Positions 35,581 through 48,800 of a stretch of DNA of 64,000 nucleotides are shown in pieces (within the stretch, counting starts at the first letter, position 1; each line of letters opens with the position of its first letter). The stretch spans positions 5,233,001 through 5,297,000 of the forward strand of contig NC_065896.1 of the NCBI RefSeq assembly GCF_905147045.1. The letters are read 5' to 3'. The position numbers and the translations under genes were made by a program. The notes beneath the pieces were generated by a model. That model did not search any database, was not told the DNA's origin, and saw nothing but the letters and a program-made list of their open reading frames with translations. The DNA comes from Nymphalis io (Eukaryota > Arthropoda > Insecta > Lepidoptera > Nymphalidae).

Positions 35581-37449
35581 TTTTCCTTAGTGGTTGAGTT
35601 GACTGCCAAAATTTGTTTTCTAGCTATTTCATCCTCAATATTTATAAACAAAAACGGTTATTGAATGTCTCAATAAAAAATGTCAATTATTTTTTAAGTA
35701 TTAAAACATTTCGGACAATTTATCAACGTGATTTAATAATAAAATTGGCCGCTAGTTTTATGAACAATATTGTGTTATAGGCGATACATTTCAACTAGAT
35801 ACCTAACAGTTTTTATCACATATCACAGAATATTTAAATCGATCGTATTTTAACATGAAAATTTAATATGTATTCAACCATGAAAATGCTTCGATGTTAA
35901 TCACGACATTGTTTTCCACCAATTTGTACAATGTCTAGTGCAAACATACATACGTACACGTGTAATGTAATCAAGCAATAACTACAAATGTCAACAAACT
36001 AATTAAACACGGATAAACAGCGACCGAAATGTATTATAATGGAATTAATGACAACGTATGACGTCGATTTATGTGTACTTACTGTTTTTTTTAATAGAAG
36101 CGTGATGACGGTTTATATACTATACTGCTTTTATTTTAAATAGAAAGTTTTTCAATTTTCTCCCTAGGGAGAATTATTTTACATGAAAAAAATAATTACA
36201 GATGAAACCTCTAAGAAAATTAGAGATTTCTTTTAGCCATAATAATCAAAGAAATCTTATTAATATTAAAAATCATAATAAAAGCAATACTACTACAGTA
36301 TTTTTACAGTAGTCTTAGTCTTATAATAAATTACTAAATATAATTTATAAATATAAGTTTGTTCTTACTACACATTAGAAAACATTTTTCCAATTTTAAA
36401 ACTATAACGCATGAAATTATTTTCCCTAGCATAAATATAATTTACAAAGCGAACGCTATTATATTTTAATGTTTCAAAAACCCGAACAACATTGCCCAAA
36501 GATATTAAAAATATTCTGTATATTTTCGTCAAAAACATTTATATCGTTACTCCGATTAAACAAGCGGAAAGAGAATCGTAGTCTACGAAAGGAATCTAAT
36601 TTCTTTCGTCGTTTTGTTTTCATCTTTGTTCGGGTCTTGTTGTGGTTTCTTGGCCCTTAATACCGTGAAATAAACATTCTCAAGGTTCACAATTTATGGT
36701 AAAGTATTTGTGATACTTTAAGACATCTGAATTATTTTACCGGAAAATCGCATTGACGATTTCAAAGACGTTTCTTAAAAGCTAATTCAAGAATTTTTAT
36801 TTTTGCCAATTATTTATTAAAGCTATCAAATAAGGTTTTTAAGCTATCAAAGTTTTCATATATCCTAGTTATATAGACCATATTAGTTTTCCCGCTTACC
36901 TCTGCAATTGTCAGTACCTAAGTCTCTGGTTTGTTTTTGTAATTCAGCAATTCGGCAAGTTTGACATTCCACGAAAAAATTTTGTATATATGTCACGCTT
37001 TCACGGTAAGAACACATAATCGATTTTAATGAAATTTCGTTCGAAGCAATCTTGAACTCCGAGGAAAGACATAGTCTACTTTTTTTATAAAAATCGCTCC
37101 CCCAACACCAAGATCTCCACTCTTAACTAAAATGCGGGCGAAGCCGCGGGTAACTTATATACTTCGAATTTAATGGAAGAAAGAAAGAAAGAGAAAAAGT
37201 AATCTTATATACTTCTTTTTGCAAAACATCTAATCTAATCTGCCTCTTTAGGTTCAAGCCTGTACTCCAGCCTTAATTCCAGCATATACTCGTGGCAAAT
37301 CGTTCACTGCTATTAAAACTTCATTTCTTGTAATTAGAAGAGCTTGCATGTTTTTATATCTATCTAAAACGGCAATGGTGAATGTCTATTATTTAGCTGA
37401 ATATAACATTTCCTTGCCTTATTATGGGTATTGTTGATGATGTATAATA
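35581..37449. other. AT-rich non-coding DNA
   Basis: No gene. A TE-tail-like segment at about 36950-37150 ends 'aatgcgggcgaagccgcggg', the kind of terminus seen on many lepidopteran repeats. A 63-codon plus-strand frame at 36469 has no recognisable features. Confidence 0.45.
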
Positions 37450-37457
37450 TCAAATAT

Positions 37458-37710
37458 AATAATAATATCCTGGGACATTATTCACACACGGCCATCTGAT
37501 CCCAAATTAAGTAGAGCTTGTGCTGTTATGGAAACCAGACAACTGATATACACTACTTTTCTTTTTGTAAATACATACTTATATAGATAATTACACCCAG
37601 AGTCAGGCAAACAGACATGTTCATGCACACAAATGTCTGTCCTGGGTGGGAATCGAACCCACAACCTTCGGCGTGAAAGACAAGTATCACAATCCACGCC
37701 AACCGGCTCG
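37458..37710 (-). mobile_element. tRNA-derived SINE (family D) with 8-bp TSD
   Basis: The minus strand starts 'cgagccggttggcgtggatt' (A-box region), then 'gggttcgattcccaccc' (a perfect B box), and a LINE-like 3' part ending in 'gaataatgtcccaggata' and a (tta/att) tail. Direct repeats 'tcaaatat' at 37450-37457 and 37711-37718 flank it. It is the only copy of this family in the window. Confidence 0.85.
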
Positions 37711-38149
37711 TCAAATATTTACTACTATTCGATGTATTATAAGCGTAAAGTATATTAATGTATCCCTAAAGAAATAAATAACAAACATCGTTGACACAGG
37801 CCCGCAAATATTTATGTATAATCCAAGCTTGCGAAAAAGTAAACAGAAAGGGCCCGAGTTCCGACCCGATTTCCGAGTTAATTGTGAACATTAGTCATTG
37901 CCGGGTCGCCGCATGACCACTCCGGTCGTTATCATAATATGATTTGTGACACTACTAAAATATATGACCAACATCATAAATTACATTAAGGAGTATTTAA
38001 AGCAAAGAGCCAGATTTGGAGTACTTCAAGAGATTATTAATATAAGGCTAGGCAAGGCTAATTAATATAATGACATTTTACTAGTCAATTATCATAGTAT
38101 TTTGCGTCTTTTAAATCACAATCTAGTTAACTTTTTCTAAAGTGAATTC

Positions 38150-38270
38150 AGAAAGTTTAAAACGATTTCCAAGTCGAGAAAGTCCGCTGAATAGAACACG
38201 TGAATCTTAACCTAAGATTGCGATTTCCAACTCGAGGCAGCGCCGCGACGAACTTTCCTTGTTTTATATT
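38150..38270 (+). repeat. SINE family A head remnant
   Basis: 'cgtgaatcttaacctaagat' then 'gcgatttccaactcgaggca' follows the tRNA-like part of family A with many changes. The rest is gone. Confidence 0.4.
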
Positions 38271-40663
38271 TGTCTTTAAATTTACTTGTTTTATATTTGT
38301 GTTTAAAATCTGTTTGAATATATTCTCGTGGTCGTTTGTGAACGTATATTGCATGAGGTGACTACTGTCAGTCTGATCCCCCAATTGCTTGTAGCAACGT
38401 GGTGGCTGAAGCTTCGAATACTGAACATCAGTTCAACAATATTATGGGGCTTAAAATCATCGACAGCTCTGAGGTAAAAAGAAAGAAGCAATCAATGAAA
38501 TGGTTCTCCAAAATTGTAAGGAAATTTTAAGCGTAAAATGCAATTTTATAGACATTTTGAGAAGGAAAATAGATCTAGCTTACGAACTTATAAAAAACAT
38601 AATTTAGACTTGACAATCCTGGTTCAATTCCCTTATAATGGTGCTAATATGGGGAACGAAGGGGCGCCCAAAGATAATATCTACCCTGAAAGTGTTAGGG
38701 CCTGTTTAAAATACACTACGTAAAATATTTCGAAGTTAATTGATTATTTACTTGCCCCGTTTTACGTCGGAAGCGATACCTAGGTATCAAGTTTACGTGT
38801 AAACAAAGATATAATATAGAACAATTACGACTAGTATGTATACGTACTATTAGTTTCATGTAGTAGTAATTATTGTCACCTAGCAACGAAATTTTTAATA
38901 ATGTAACTTTATCGCCGTACTCCAATTAAGCCACATGTGTTTTTAGATAATATATTTTTACGTTTTATCTTGTATTAGGATTTTCAAACGAGAATTCACA
39001 ATAAAATGTTACGATACGCAATTAATGTGTATATTTTAATTTCATTTTCAGTAATAAAATCTCGCAGCAAAGTCATATTCATAAAGTTTTGCTGCTTTTG
39101 TATCATAAATAAAGAGGTTGAAACTGACAGAAATGTGGCGAATAAACCCGTATAGTGCTACGATAACTAAATATAAAAATGTAAGTCTAAGATTCTTTAT
39201 CTTTTCAATTTACAAATTGGATTTGATTTTCTATAGTTTTACCTATTAGGTACTCGCCTAGGGGCCCACCCAAAAATAATAAATGTATACTTGAACCGCT
39301 TCGGAATAAGGGGCCTAAAATGTCAAAGTGCCTAGGGGCCTTAGATCTCTAAGCCCGGGCCTGGATTAGATATACGGGTATTATGTATGTGTGTTGTCTT
39401 TTTTGTAAATCAATATTTAAACATTTTAGCGCCCAATTTCCTCTTGGTTCTATTACAAAATTACTTATCAGTTTTCTTATATTGCTTTATATCAATTCAT
39501 TTGTTATGTATGCGCTTTTAATTATTATTATGACTGTTTAATGATGTAACGTTTTGCTTCTACGACTAATTTGTTGAGCCCCGTATGTGTAATTAGCGTC
39601 AAGTACCAAAAAGTTTAAAAATTCCCAATATGAAATTAAATGTCAATAATTCCCAATTATAACTATATATTTTTTTATCGTTTTGATAAAATTATAGGTA
39701 TATTGATTTATGAATAAAGATCCATGTATATAATAAAAATAAAGAAATATGTTTAGCAAAAACGATCAAGTGCTCTGAATCTTTTTTACGATTCAACTTT
39801 TGCGTTGATTCTAATTGAAATATATCATTACTATTAAACGAACAAGGTGACTTGGATTCTTTTTAACATATTTGTTTTGGGTCAGCTTCTTAGACTGTCC
39901 ATTTTACAATATGATCCAAGGGAATTGGCTCGTTTTTATGTAATTAATTTAGGAATCTGTCATATTGTGTGGTGGTATCCAACGTCTTTTGTGATATAAA
40001 AATATTGACTTTAATAATGGTGTTTTATTATTCTCGTTTACACTTTGTCCAGAGAGGGCGAATCAGTTTCAATACTTTTATACGTAAATCAAAAATGCTA
40101 ACCCTTTATAGTTTAATTAGAGTTTATTTTCATTATAATTATTTATGCTTATAGAACTATATTAAGAAATAGTAATGTAATATTTCTGTTACACATTTTT
40201 TTAAATATGTTTTACTGCTCCTAGATGTATATAAAAATTTTATTATTACCTGTCACCAAAATACTAAATTGCGAAACGAATATTAGCGTTAGTACAAAAA
40301 CTGTCTTGTTCGAGAACTTCATATATTTTAAACCACATTCTGAATTGATTTCAGTATTATTCAAATAATCTTTAAATAAAATTATATTTTTTTCTTTATA
40401 TACTAACGCCATCTATTATTTTAAGGATGAACTACGTCGTAAATTAAACCTCAGAAATAAACAAAACTGCCCTTTTCGTCGCAATTGTTAAAACAATATA
40501 ACTATTAAAAACAGAGGACTCTACAGTTCAATTTTTTTTTTTTTTTTAATAAATATATATCAGTAGACTCAGGTAATGCAGGCATTTTAAGGAATCATTT
40601 AGATTCCTATAATATTAACCTATTATGTAACTATTTAATGGGATATTTCTACACTAATTTAAG
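38271..40663. other. AT-rich non-coding DNA
   Basis: No gene recognised. Two short GC-rich pieces with 'ggggc' motifs (about 38640-38705 and 39250-39365) look distantly alike and may be relics of one old repeat. A T-run is at about 40528-40547. Confidence 0.4.
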
Positions 40664-40775
40664 GTTTTATATATATATATTATATGACGAGCAAATGGAC
40701 CACCTGCTGGTAAATGGTCACCAACGCCAATAGACTAAACGCCAATGCCAATAGTTGCGTTATGCGCGCCTAGTT
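40664..40775 (-). repeat. SINE family C, 3' fragment
   Basis: 'gacgagcaaatggaccacct' and 'ctggtaaatggtcaccaacg' are the poly(A)-proximal end of family C; an (AT)n run replaces the usual T-run on its left. The 5' part is missing. Confidence 0.6.
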
Positions 40776-42449
40776 CTTCACTTATTTTATTGGCTATTAT
40801 TTAAAACAATTAAAATTAAATAAATTTGAATAGTAAAACTTGGTGCAAACGCATTTTAGGATTTGAACCTACTGCTCGTATGTTTTTGGATAGTTTATAA
40901 GACTGCTGAACCCGATATTCTAGGCTAAAATCCCGTGATCGTCTAATAAAGTATTATTGAGATTTTTGCCACGTAATTAGAGTCCTGCTACTAAGTTGGG
41001 AAATTGACAAAGAACATGAAGCCTGGCTTTGCGCCGAATACTTCTCCGATTGCCGGAGTTTGTGTCGGATTGAGTGTCGGATTGCCGATTTACTTAAGAA
41101 AACTTATAAGTATATTTGTAAAGATAACTAAATAAATAAAATATTTATTTATAAAAGTATCGAAAGTGATTCGCCCTTTTTTGGGTAAGGTGTAAGCGAG
41201 AAAATTTAGTGGTAAAGGAATAATAAAACACCACTATTAAAGTCAATATTTTTATTTTACAAAAGACCTTATTAACATTTATCTAAGAATCATTCTTCTT
41301 TGGAAACAAATGCAACTTTTTCTCTAAAATAGACATCACAGATAAAATATAGACACAAAATACTTTTGCCACTAAACAGTATTTGAACTCTTTGAGACAC
41401 TAGTGGCGTTACGTTACACACGTTATTTATTAATCAAGCGTATATGATATCTTATTTATAGCTAAATATTTTCAAAAAGGTTTCACGCCGTTAATGTCTC
41501 ATCACAATACCGAAATCCTATTACAGCATGCACATCGAACAAATTTATACTTTTGCCAAAATAAAAAAAAAAACAACACGGATGTTTCTTCTTATATAAA
41601 TAATACATTATTGGTATAATGTATTATTTATAACCCAATACCAATAGTTAGTACTAGTTTAATTTTACGCAATATCGTATTACACCGAGCAAATAAATAT
41701 AACCAATATTTTAAGGAAAAAAACAAAATACAATTACATATATATTACACATAATAAGATATGTAAAGTCGAACATCCAAAAAAGTAATATCAATTATAT
41801 TGGATAAAGACTGAAATCGTCTTTTCACGTATAAATTAACATTGATTTTTTTTAACTTTATACAGGATTATTATTAAATATGTACCCAAATACATGGAAG
41901 GTTCTCGCAACATAATCTGAATGATCAACCACTGTATTTTTTGTAAAATATACTATCTCATCCAAAACATTACATTATAATATATATTATAGAAAAGGGA
42001 TGAGGAAAAAATGTATACTAATACGTATTTAACAGGTTTGTATTTGATGGACTATAAATCGATTCATTAAATCTCGCCTCGCGCCAACTTCCACGCATAT
42101 ACGAGACTTTTTTTTTATAACGGCTAACTGAAAAAATCTGCTAAACAAATATACCTATATAAAACATATACCATAAGGTTCAGCACGTTTCGGAGTACCT
42201 ACTAAAATGTAATAATATATATTAAAATCTTTAAATATATATATATATTATAATTACAGTTAAATGTTTGTTATAAGAAGTAAAATAGAACAATTATTTT
42301 ATTAACTTATTTTTATGGAATAAATTTAAATAAATTTCGAAATATTATATAGTTATTAAGTAGTCATATTTAATTTAAATTCGGCTACACATTTAAAATA
42401 AACCCGTATATGTGATAGTAATGTATATACAAGCGATTGATTAAAAAAA
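40776..42449. other. AT-rich non-coding DNA
   Basis: No gene. Around 40840-41100 there are scraps with SINE-like words ('aggatttgaacctactgctc', 'ttgtgtcggattgag') too decayed to assign. Confidence 0.4.
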
Positions 42450-42738
42450 TTTTTTTATAGAATAGGAAGGCGGACGATCATTTGGGCCACCTGATGGTAA
42501 GTGGTCACTAACGCCCATAGACATTGGCATTGTAAGAAATGTTAACCATCGCTTACATCACCAATGCGCCACCATCCTTGGGAACTAAGATGTTATGTCC
42601 CTTGTGCCTGTAATTACACTGGCTCACCCACCCTTCAAACTGAAACACAAAAATACCAAGTACTGCTGTTTTGCGGTAGAATATCTGATGAGTGGGTGGT
42701 ACCTACCCAGACGAGCTTGCACAAAGCTCACCACCAGT
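42450..42738 (-). mobile_element. SINE family C, full length
   Basis: A T-run and 'atagaataggaaggcggacg' mark the tail side; 'cagacgagcttgcacaaagc' then 'tcaccaccag' mark the head. All internal blocks are present in order. Confidence 0.85.
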
Positions 42739-43388
42739 AATAATATAATCTACAACTAGTAATAATATCAATGAGATTTTGTTATTTACATAACAAAAAT
42801 TTAAGAGCTGTCAATAATAAAAAATACTTTTGACTTTACCATGCTTACAAGTAATTGAGAACAAATCTCAAACCTAAAACACTTCGTTTACGAACATTGA
42901 TCTAAAAAAAAACTTAAATAGTTGTACTGGTATTTGTGTGTAAAAGGAACCAATACATTTTTTAAACAGCAACACAAAGCAACATGAACAAAGCTGCACT
43001 TATGTAACATAAGTATACATATACACAAAACTTTTTTTTATTTTAAAGATATGTACAATTTAATATTAAAATACATTTACAATATCGCGAGACGAAAAAC
43101 ATAATAATATTTCATAGAATTAGATACAAGAATATGAACGTTTACACGCATTATTTACTCGCAAATACAACAGATAATTAATAATTATATACACTTGTAA
43201 AATAATGTACCGAAAATATTAAATTATAAATAAAGGTATGATAGATCTATATCCATTTCGCTCTTTCACATTATCGTTGATATTTTTTTTCCTGCTTGCA
43301 AAGCAAAATTTTTTTCAATTAGACAAATAAATACCCAAAAGAGCAAAATGCTGTTAATCTATTTTAGTGGCTTGAACAAATATAATGA
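42739..43388. other. AT-rich non-coding DNA
   Basis: Nothing recognised. Confidence 0.4.
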
Positions 43389-43620
43389 ATTGACGACATA
43401 AGTGGGTGGTGTTAAGTCACATTTTTAAACATTTTGATTTTGTTACTTTAATGGACATTTCAAGTCACTATACACATGATGCTACCTTCAGCTCTCACGT
43501 TTTAAAACTTCAAGAGGTACAAATGTAATGGTTGACTCAAAGACGTAAGACTATCAATTAAAAAACTTATTTAAAATCATCTCTTTGGTTCATAAGACCT
43601 TCCACTTATGTCTTAAACTA
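43389..43620. repeat. Unclassified interspersed repeat X, copy 2
   Basis: Same order of blocks as 3870-4165: 'gacgacataagtg', 'tttttaaacattt', 'acatttcaagtcactataca', 'accttcagctctcac'. The two copies differ by substitutions and small indels, so insertion was not recent. Confidence 0.6.
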
Positions 43621-45235
43621 TATTTTAATGTATTTTAATATATATAAATAATTTCCACAAATATTAATCAATCAGATATAATTGAATTGATGAACTGCAA
43701 TTTTCATATAGTCTATTTTGTTATAATTATAGTTATGTTATTTACAATGTATAACATAAACACATATGTTTATATACAAAGACCACAAATTATTGTGTTT
43801 CATACCACATTTATGTATACTACTTATAACATTAATTTATTATCTTCAGAAGCCGTATTGTCGAAACAATTTATTTGGCCTGTATATTAAAATATTATGC
43901 ATTTAACTTTTACTTCAATAAAAAATATTTTTATTATTGCAACATCGATTCAACAAAATCATTTCATTACATATAGAAAAAGATGGTTTTAAATAAATAT
44001 AAGCTCTTTTTTGTCATGGCAACAATATAATCATAAGATAAAACAAAAATGGTAAATATGGTATCATATTTTGATTATACCTAATTTTATCTAAAATTAT
44101 AAACATTTAAAATTTTATTGTTGAATCGACAAAGAATCAAAATAATACTGATAGTGACAATTTATTGAGCAATCTATTTTAATATAACAGTTAAACGACA
44201 ATTTTTTTTTATTAATTATATTAAACCTTACTTATTTTAATTATTAAAAAATACTCGTAATATGTATTCAATACGAGAGATGTCATATGAATTTGATTTA
44301 TAATGGAATTAAAATCAGTGGTCCTCTAATAGTATGGTATGTATTTGGGGCATTGGGTATTTCAGTGGCCATATTTTGAAGTTATTTTTTATTTTTAAAT
44401 TCTCGGACCAAAAAATAAACAAATAGCCAGCCAGTTATTGTTACTTGAGAGTGATACAGTGATTAATTAGGCAAACAATTTTTATATTAACTTTCTCTTA
44501 TTGTTAGAAATGTTTTTAAATATTTGTGGCAGTCATTTATGACAAGAATATATTTATGTTTTTGAATGCAAATTAAAAGCCGTTAATGTCCCACAAGATT
44601 GACGTGTTCTAGCCACTGGGCCATCCTCTTAATATTCATAGTAATATGAATAAATGCAATAAGATTATTATATTTTTTGGTCTGAGAATAGAACCATATT
44701 TTTATAAAGAACTTTATATCAAATCTACGTTACCTCTTAACTTTGCATAATAAATGTAATGTAAAACATTACCACGATTTTTCGGAAACGTGTTAAATAA
44801 AAAATATACGTAAATGCACTAAACAATATTTATAAACGAATAAATTTAAAAATATAAAAAAGTGGACATAAAAACCCAAAAACGCAAAATAAATTCCCGT
44901 AAAAGGAAATCAAAACAATCATATTAAAATAACAATTAAAATCCAAATAAAAACTTATATCGTTATTTATGACCAAGACATTGTACATTCATTCGATAAA
45001 CTGTTTTCATGATTATAATTCATAAACATTGAATTTATACTTTTATGATACAGCATGTTCTCACAGTTTTGAGACTTTTAGTATCTTTAAATGAACGTAT
45101 AAGAAACAGCAGTTTATTGTACATCAAATATGTAACAGTTCAGTATCTCCAATTGTAATTAACTCAAGTAGTATCATATTCAGAATTACTACTTAACCAA
45201 GCCAAGGAAACTAACACGTCGAATGCGGAATAACC
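43621..45235. other. AT-rich non-coding DNA
   Basis: No exon or RNA gene. A short SINE-A-like scrap is at 44575-44635 ('gccgttaatgtcccac' and 'ttctagccactgggccatc'). Confidence 0.4.
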
Positions 45236-45643
45236 CTCCCCCGCCCTCTCCAAACCGCAGGTACCGTATTCTATACCCATTATTTATTTTTTAACGATAA
45301 CAATCTATTATGATGATTACGTTGACTCAATTTTTACGAGTTCCTGACCTACTCGAAAGTTGTGACGTCACATTAAACAGTCGCTTACTTAGCTCGTTCG
45401 TTTGTACAAACTTTTTGAATATCATTAAAAACATAGGTTTCTCCTCCCCACCCCCTCCTAACCGCAGGTACCGTGTTCTATACCCATTATTCATTTTTTA
45501 ACGATAACAATCTACTATGATGATTACGTTGACTCAATTTTTACGAGTTCCTGACCTACTCGAAAGTTGTGACGTCACATTAAACAGTCGCTTACTTGGC
45601 TCGGTCACTTGTACAAACTTTTTGTATATCATTAAAAACATAT
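45236..45643. repeat. 207-bp direct tandem repeat with CRE palindromes
   Basis: Two units, 45236-45436 and 45441-45643, are offset by 207 bp and differ by few substitutions. Each begins with a C-rich block and 'accgcaggtaccgt' and contains 'gttgactcaatttttacgag' and the perfect palindrome TGACGTCA (45363-45370 and 45570-45577). It starts about 80 bp past the GT92 stop codon, so it probably lies in that gene's 3' UTR or immediate 3' flank. Confidence 0.9.
45283..45288 (-). promoter_or_regulatory. Candidate polyadenylation signal for the GT92 gene
   Basis: The minus strand reads AATAAA about 435 nt after the stop codon, inside the distal unit of the 207-bp repeat. The equivalent position of the proximal unit (45490-45495) is changed to a non-canonical form. 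This is an inference from motif and position only. Confidence 0.3.
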
Positions 45644-45721
45644 TGAGAATTGGGTACAAATACAATAATGTAGTGAGAAAATAATTTACCTAATGCTGGA
45701 TAACGGTTTTGGCGTATTTTT

Positions 45722-45859
45722 TTAGGCGGTACACGTCTTGGCTACCTGTTCCTTCTCTGATGAGACGCGTTGTATCAACTCGTCGGACCATCGGTGAGCT
45801 GTTCGATCCACCGTCGAGGGTACTGTTAGGCATTGCACGCCTCCGTACTCGCACGCAAT
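45722..45859 (-). CDS. GT92 last exon and stop
   Basis: 'IACEYGGVQCLTVPS' to 'QVAKTCTA', then TAA at 45724-45722. It joins the previous exon in phase 0 to read HHYR-IACEYGG. The acceptor is 'acgttacag'. Confidence 0.92.
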   Translation of the reverse strand: MACEYGGVQCLTVPSTVDRTAHRWSDELIQRVSSEKEQVAKTCTA

Positions 45860-48800
45860 CTGTAACGTCACAACATGAGATTTAAGGTTCCAATATGGCG
45901 CAATATGAAAAGTTCACACCAATAAATATAAAAACATAAGTGCATTTGACCATTGAAATAGCAGATTAGATGCTTCGATAAGCAATTGATGGGCGAGTAC
46001 TGAAGTCTGAGCCGCAATCGACTTTATAACGAGTAAGGTAAATCCTATTTCCACTGAGGCTCATATAGCGTTTTTCTCGAATACAAGGAAATATTTTTTT
46101 TATTGGAATAGAGTTATTTAAAAAAGAAAAAATATATGTTGCTCATGCTAAGGCAGTTTAATTTGATGATGATGAACTGGACGGTTCTTTCAAGAAAACC
46201 ATAACAATTAAAAAAAGGATTAACATAGTACTTTCCTGAAATATTTTTTTTTTAAATCAAGTTAAAGTTTTGTTTATACCGAGCCCGTAATATATAATGT
46301 AATATGTAGTGGTTTTTTTAAAGTAATTTGAATATTTCCGCGCATTTTTGAATATAAAAAAATATTACTTTTTTTTGTTCTGTTAATTTTTTAACAATGT
46401 TACACCTCCAAATTCTTAAAGAAGAAATTAGATCACTCACAATATTATAATACTGTTTATAGTTTACTAGTTTCCTCTCGCGACTTAAGGTGTTTAGTAC
46501 CTTTGTTATTTTCGGTAACCCTGACAACGTGCATACAAAACTTCATGATGATCGATTGAACAGTTAAGACGTGAACGTCAAACAAACACTTTTGCTATAT
46601 ATTACTTAGGATTCAATATTAATATCATACTAACTGCCTCGTTGGTCTAATAGCTACCTTTTTTATAGAATAGGAAGGCGGACGAGCATATGGGCCACCT
46701 GATGGTAAGTGGTCACCAAACGCCCTTAGACTTTGGCATTGTAAGAAATGTCAACCATCTCTTACATAGCCAATGCGCCACCAACCTTGAGAACTAAGAT
46801 TTTATGTCCCTTGTGCTGGCTCACTCACGCTTCAAACCGGAACACAACAATAACAAGTACTGCTGTTTTGCGGTAGAATATCTGATGAGTGGGTGGTACC
46901 TACCCAGACGAGCTTGCACAAAGCCCTACCACCTAAGACCTTGCAGCCTATGTTTAGTTCGATTATCTCATTTATGAAATATGCACTATATTTATCTATC
47001 AATATCATCCATTCTGCCTTAATAAATATTCATATTGCACCCAAGGCACCTTAAGTTCCTGAAGTTGGTGTTGTGTTGCCACCTCTTGGTTGGGTTCTTG
47101 TATTTGGAATGAAGATTAATTATCGAACGAATATTAACATAAAATTATTATGCTCGCAAAGTGAACTAACAGTAATAAAGTTAAGAAAACTGATGTTCTA
47201 ATTTAATTTATAATAAATAAATTGCATATGAAAGCGAAAATAAACTCAATAAATTTACAGGTGACCACCATTCGAAAGATACCATTCGCAGACAGCAACC
47301 GAAGCGCGTATGGATGGAATCCCGCGCGTTCCATCAGCAACATGATCAATTCAATCATAGTATTTCTTCAAGTTCAATAGCGACACTGCTACAATATGCT
47401 GCTATTGAGCTTAATTTCTACGATCTGAGGTCTATTTTAAATATATTAAACATTGTCGAAACCTTTTTTCGAACTCTATGACTGTTAAAACGTCACTTAT
47501 TCTATGTGTATCACGTGTTTTAATGTTTCCTACATTTCTTTCTACCTATCTTAAGATATCTATAATTCTCAAAAACAGAACCTTAGATAAGAAGCATAGG
47601 ATCATAGACAACCTCTTTTGAAGTAAATATTTAGGCACTTGCATAGTTAAAACTTATCTGGTGGTATTACCTGTGGCAACGATACCCTACTGCGGAGCGA
47701 CTTACCCTATAGTGGTGTAACAGCGCCCTGTCAGTGGGGACGCCCACGGAGCTGGCCCCGGGCGCCAGCTCCCACACGAAGTGGTTCCCGAGCTCGACGG
47801 CGTCGCGCGGTCGCAGTGCGTACTTGCTGCGATTTTTCAGCGCGTGCGGCGCTGCCCAGCGACGGGTCTTGCGTGCTGTTACAAGTGGCGCAGGGGCTTC
47901 TGCGTCATCCTGTAATTATATAATGCAATTTTAAACATTTTTATACTTGTATCATCGTATGTTTAATTATTGATAATATAATATGTACTTAATTTGATTT
48001 CTACTGCAAATTAGAAAATTTCCAGGATCGGATTTATAGTTATGGATTTAAAGACGATGTCAAGACGTTACTTATAGTCGCTTAATGGTAGTTTCTAGTG
48101 ATTCATCGCTTATAGGCTGTGTCAAAATTTTAATAAAATTAAACAAAATGCCGTACCTCCCACCGAAGGTAAAAGAAGGCGTTTCTAAACAAAAACGCGG
48201 AAGGCGCCTTCGAGGGTGGGTTGTAGGCAGCCCTTAGAGCCGTCAGCAGCGCTGTTAATGTTCTCTCGCGCCTCGGCATTATGACTTCGTCGACATCTAT
48301 GACGAGTAGCCAACCGGCTGTCGCCATGGACCGGTACAGACAGTCATTGAATGCTGCGAATTGCCCTTCCGTCCTGAAAGGTAAAATTTATACATTTTTA
48401 TAAATACTATAAACGTTCTTATACGTTACATAAATTTGTACAGTATAGTACAGTAACAGCCTGTTAATGTCCCACTGCTGGGCTAAGGCCTACTCTCCCT
48501 TTTTGAGGAGAAGATTTGGAACTTATTCCACCACGCTGTTCCAATACGGATTGGTAGAATACAGATGTGGCGAATTTCAATGAAATTAGACACATGCAGG
48601 TTTTCTCACGATGTTTTCCTTCACCGTCAAGCATGATATGAATTATAAACACAAATTAAGCACATGAAAATTCAGTGGTGCTTGCCCGGGTTTGAACTCA
48701 CGATTATCAGTTAAGCTTCACGCGTTCTAACCACTAGGCCATTTCGGCTTACATAAATTTGTATTCAACGATAAATATATAGAATTTTGCTACATCTATC

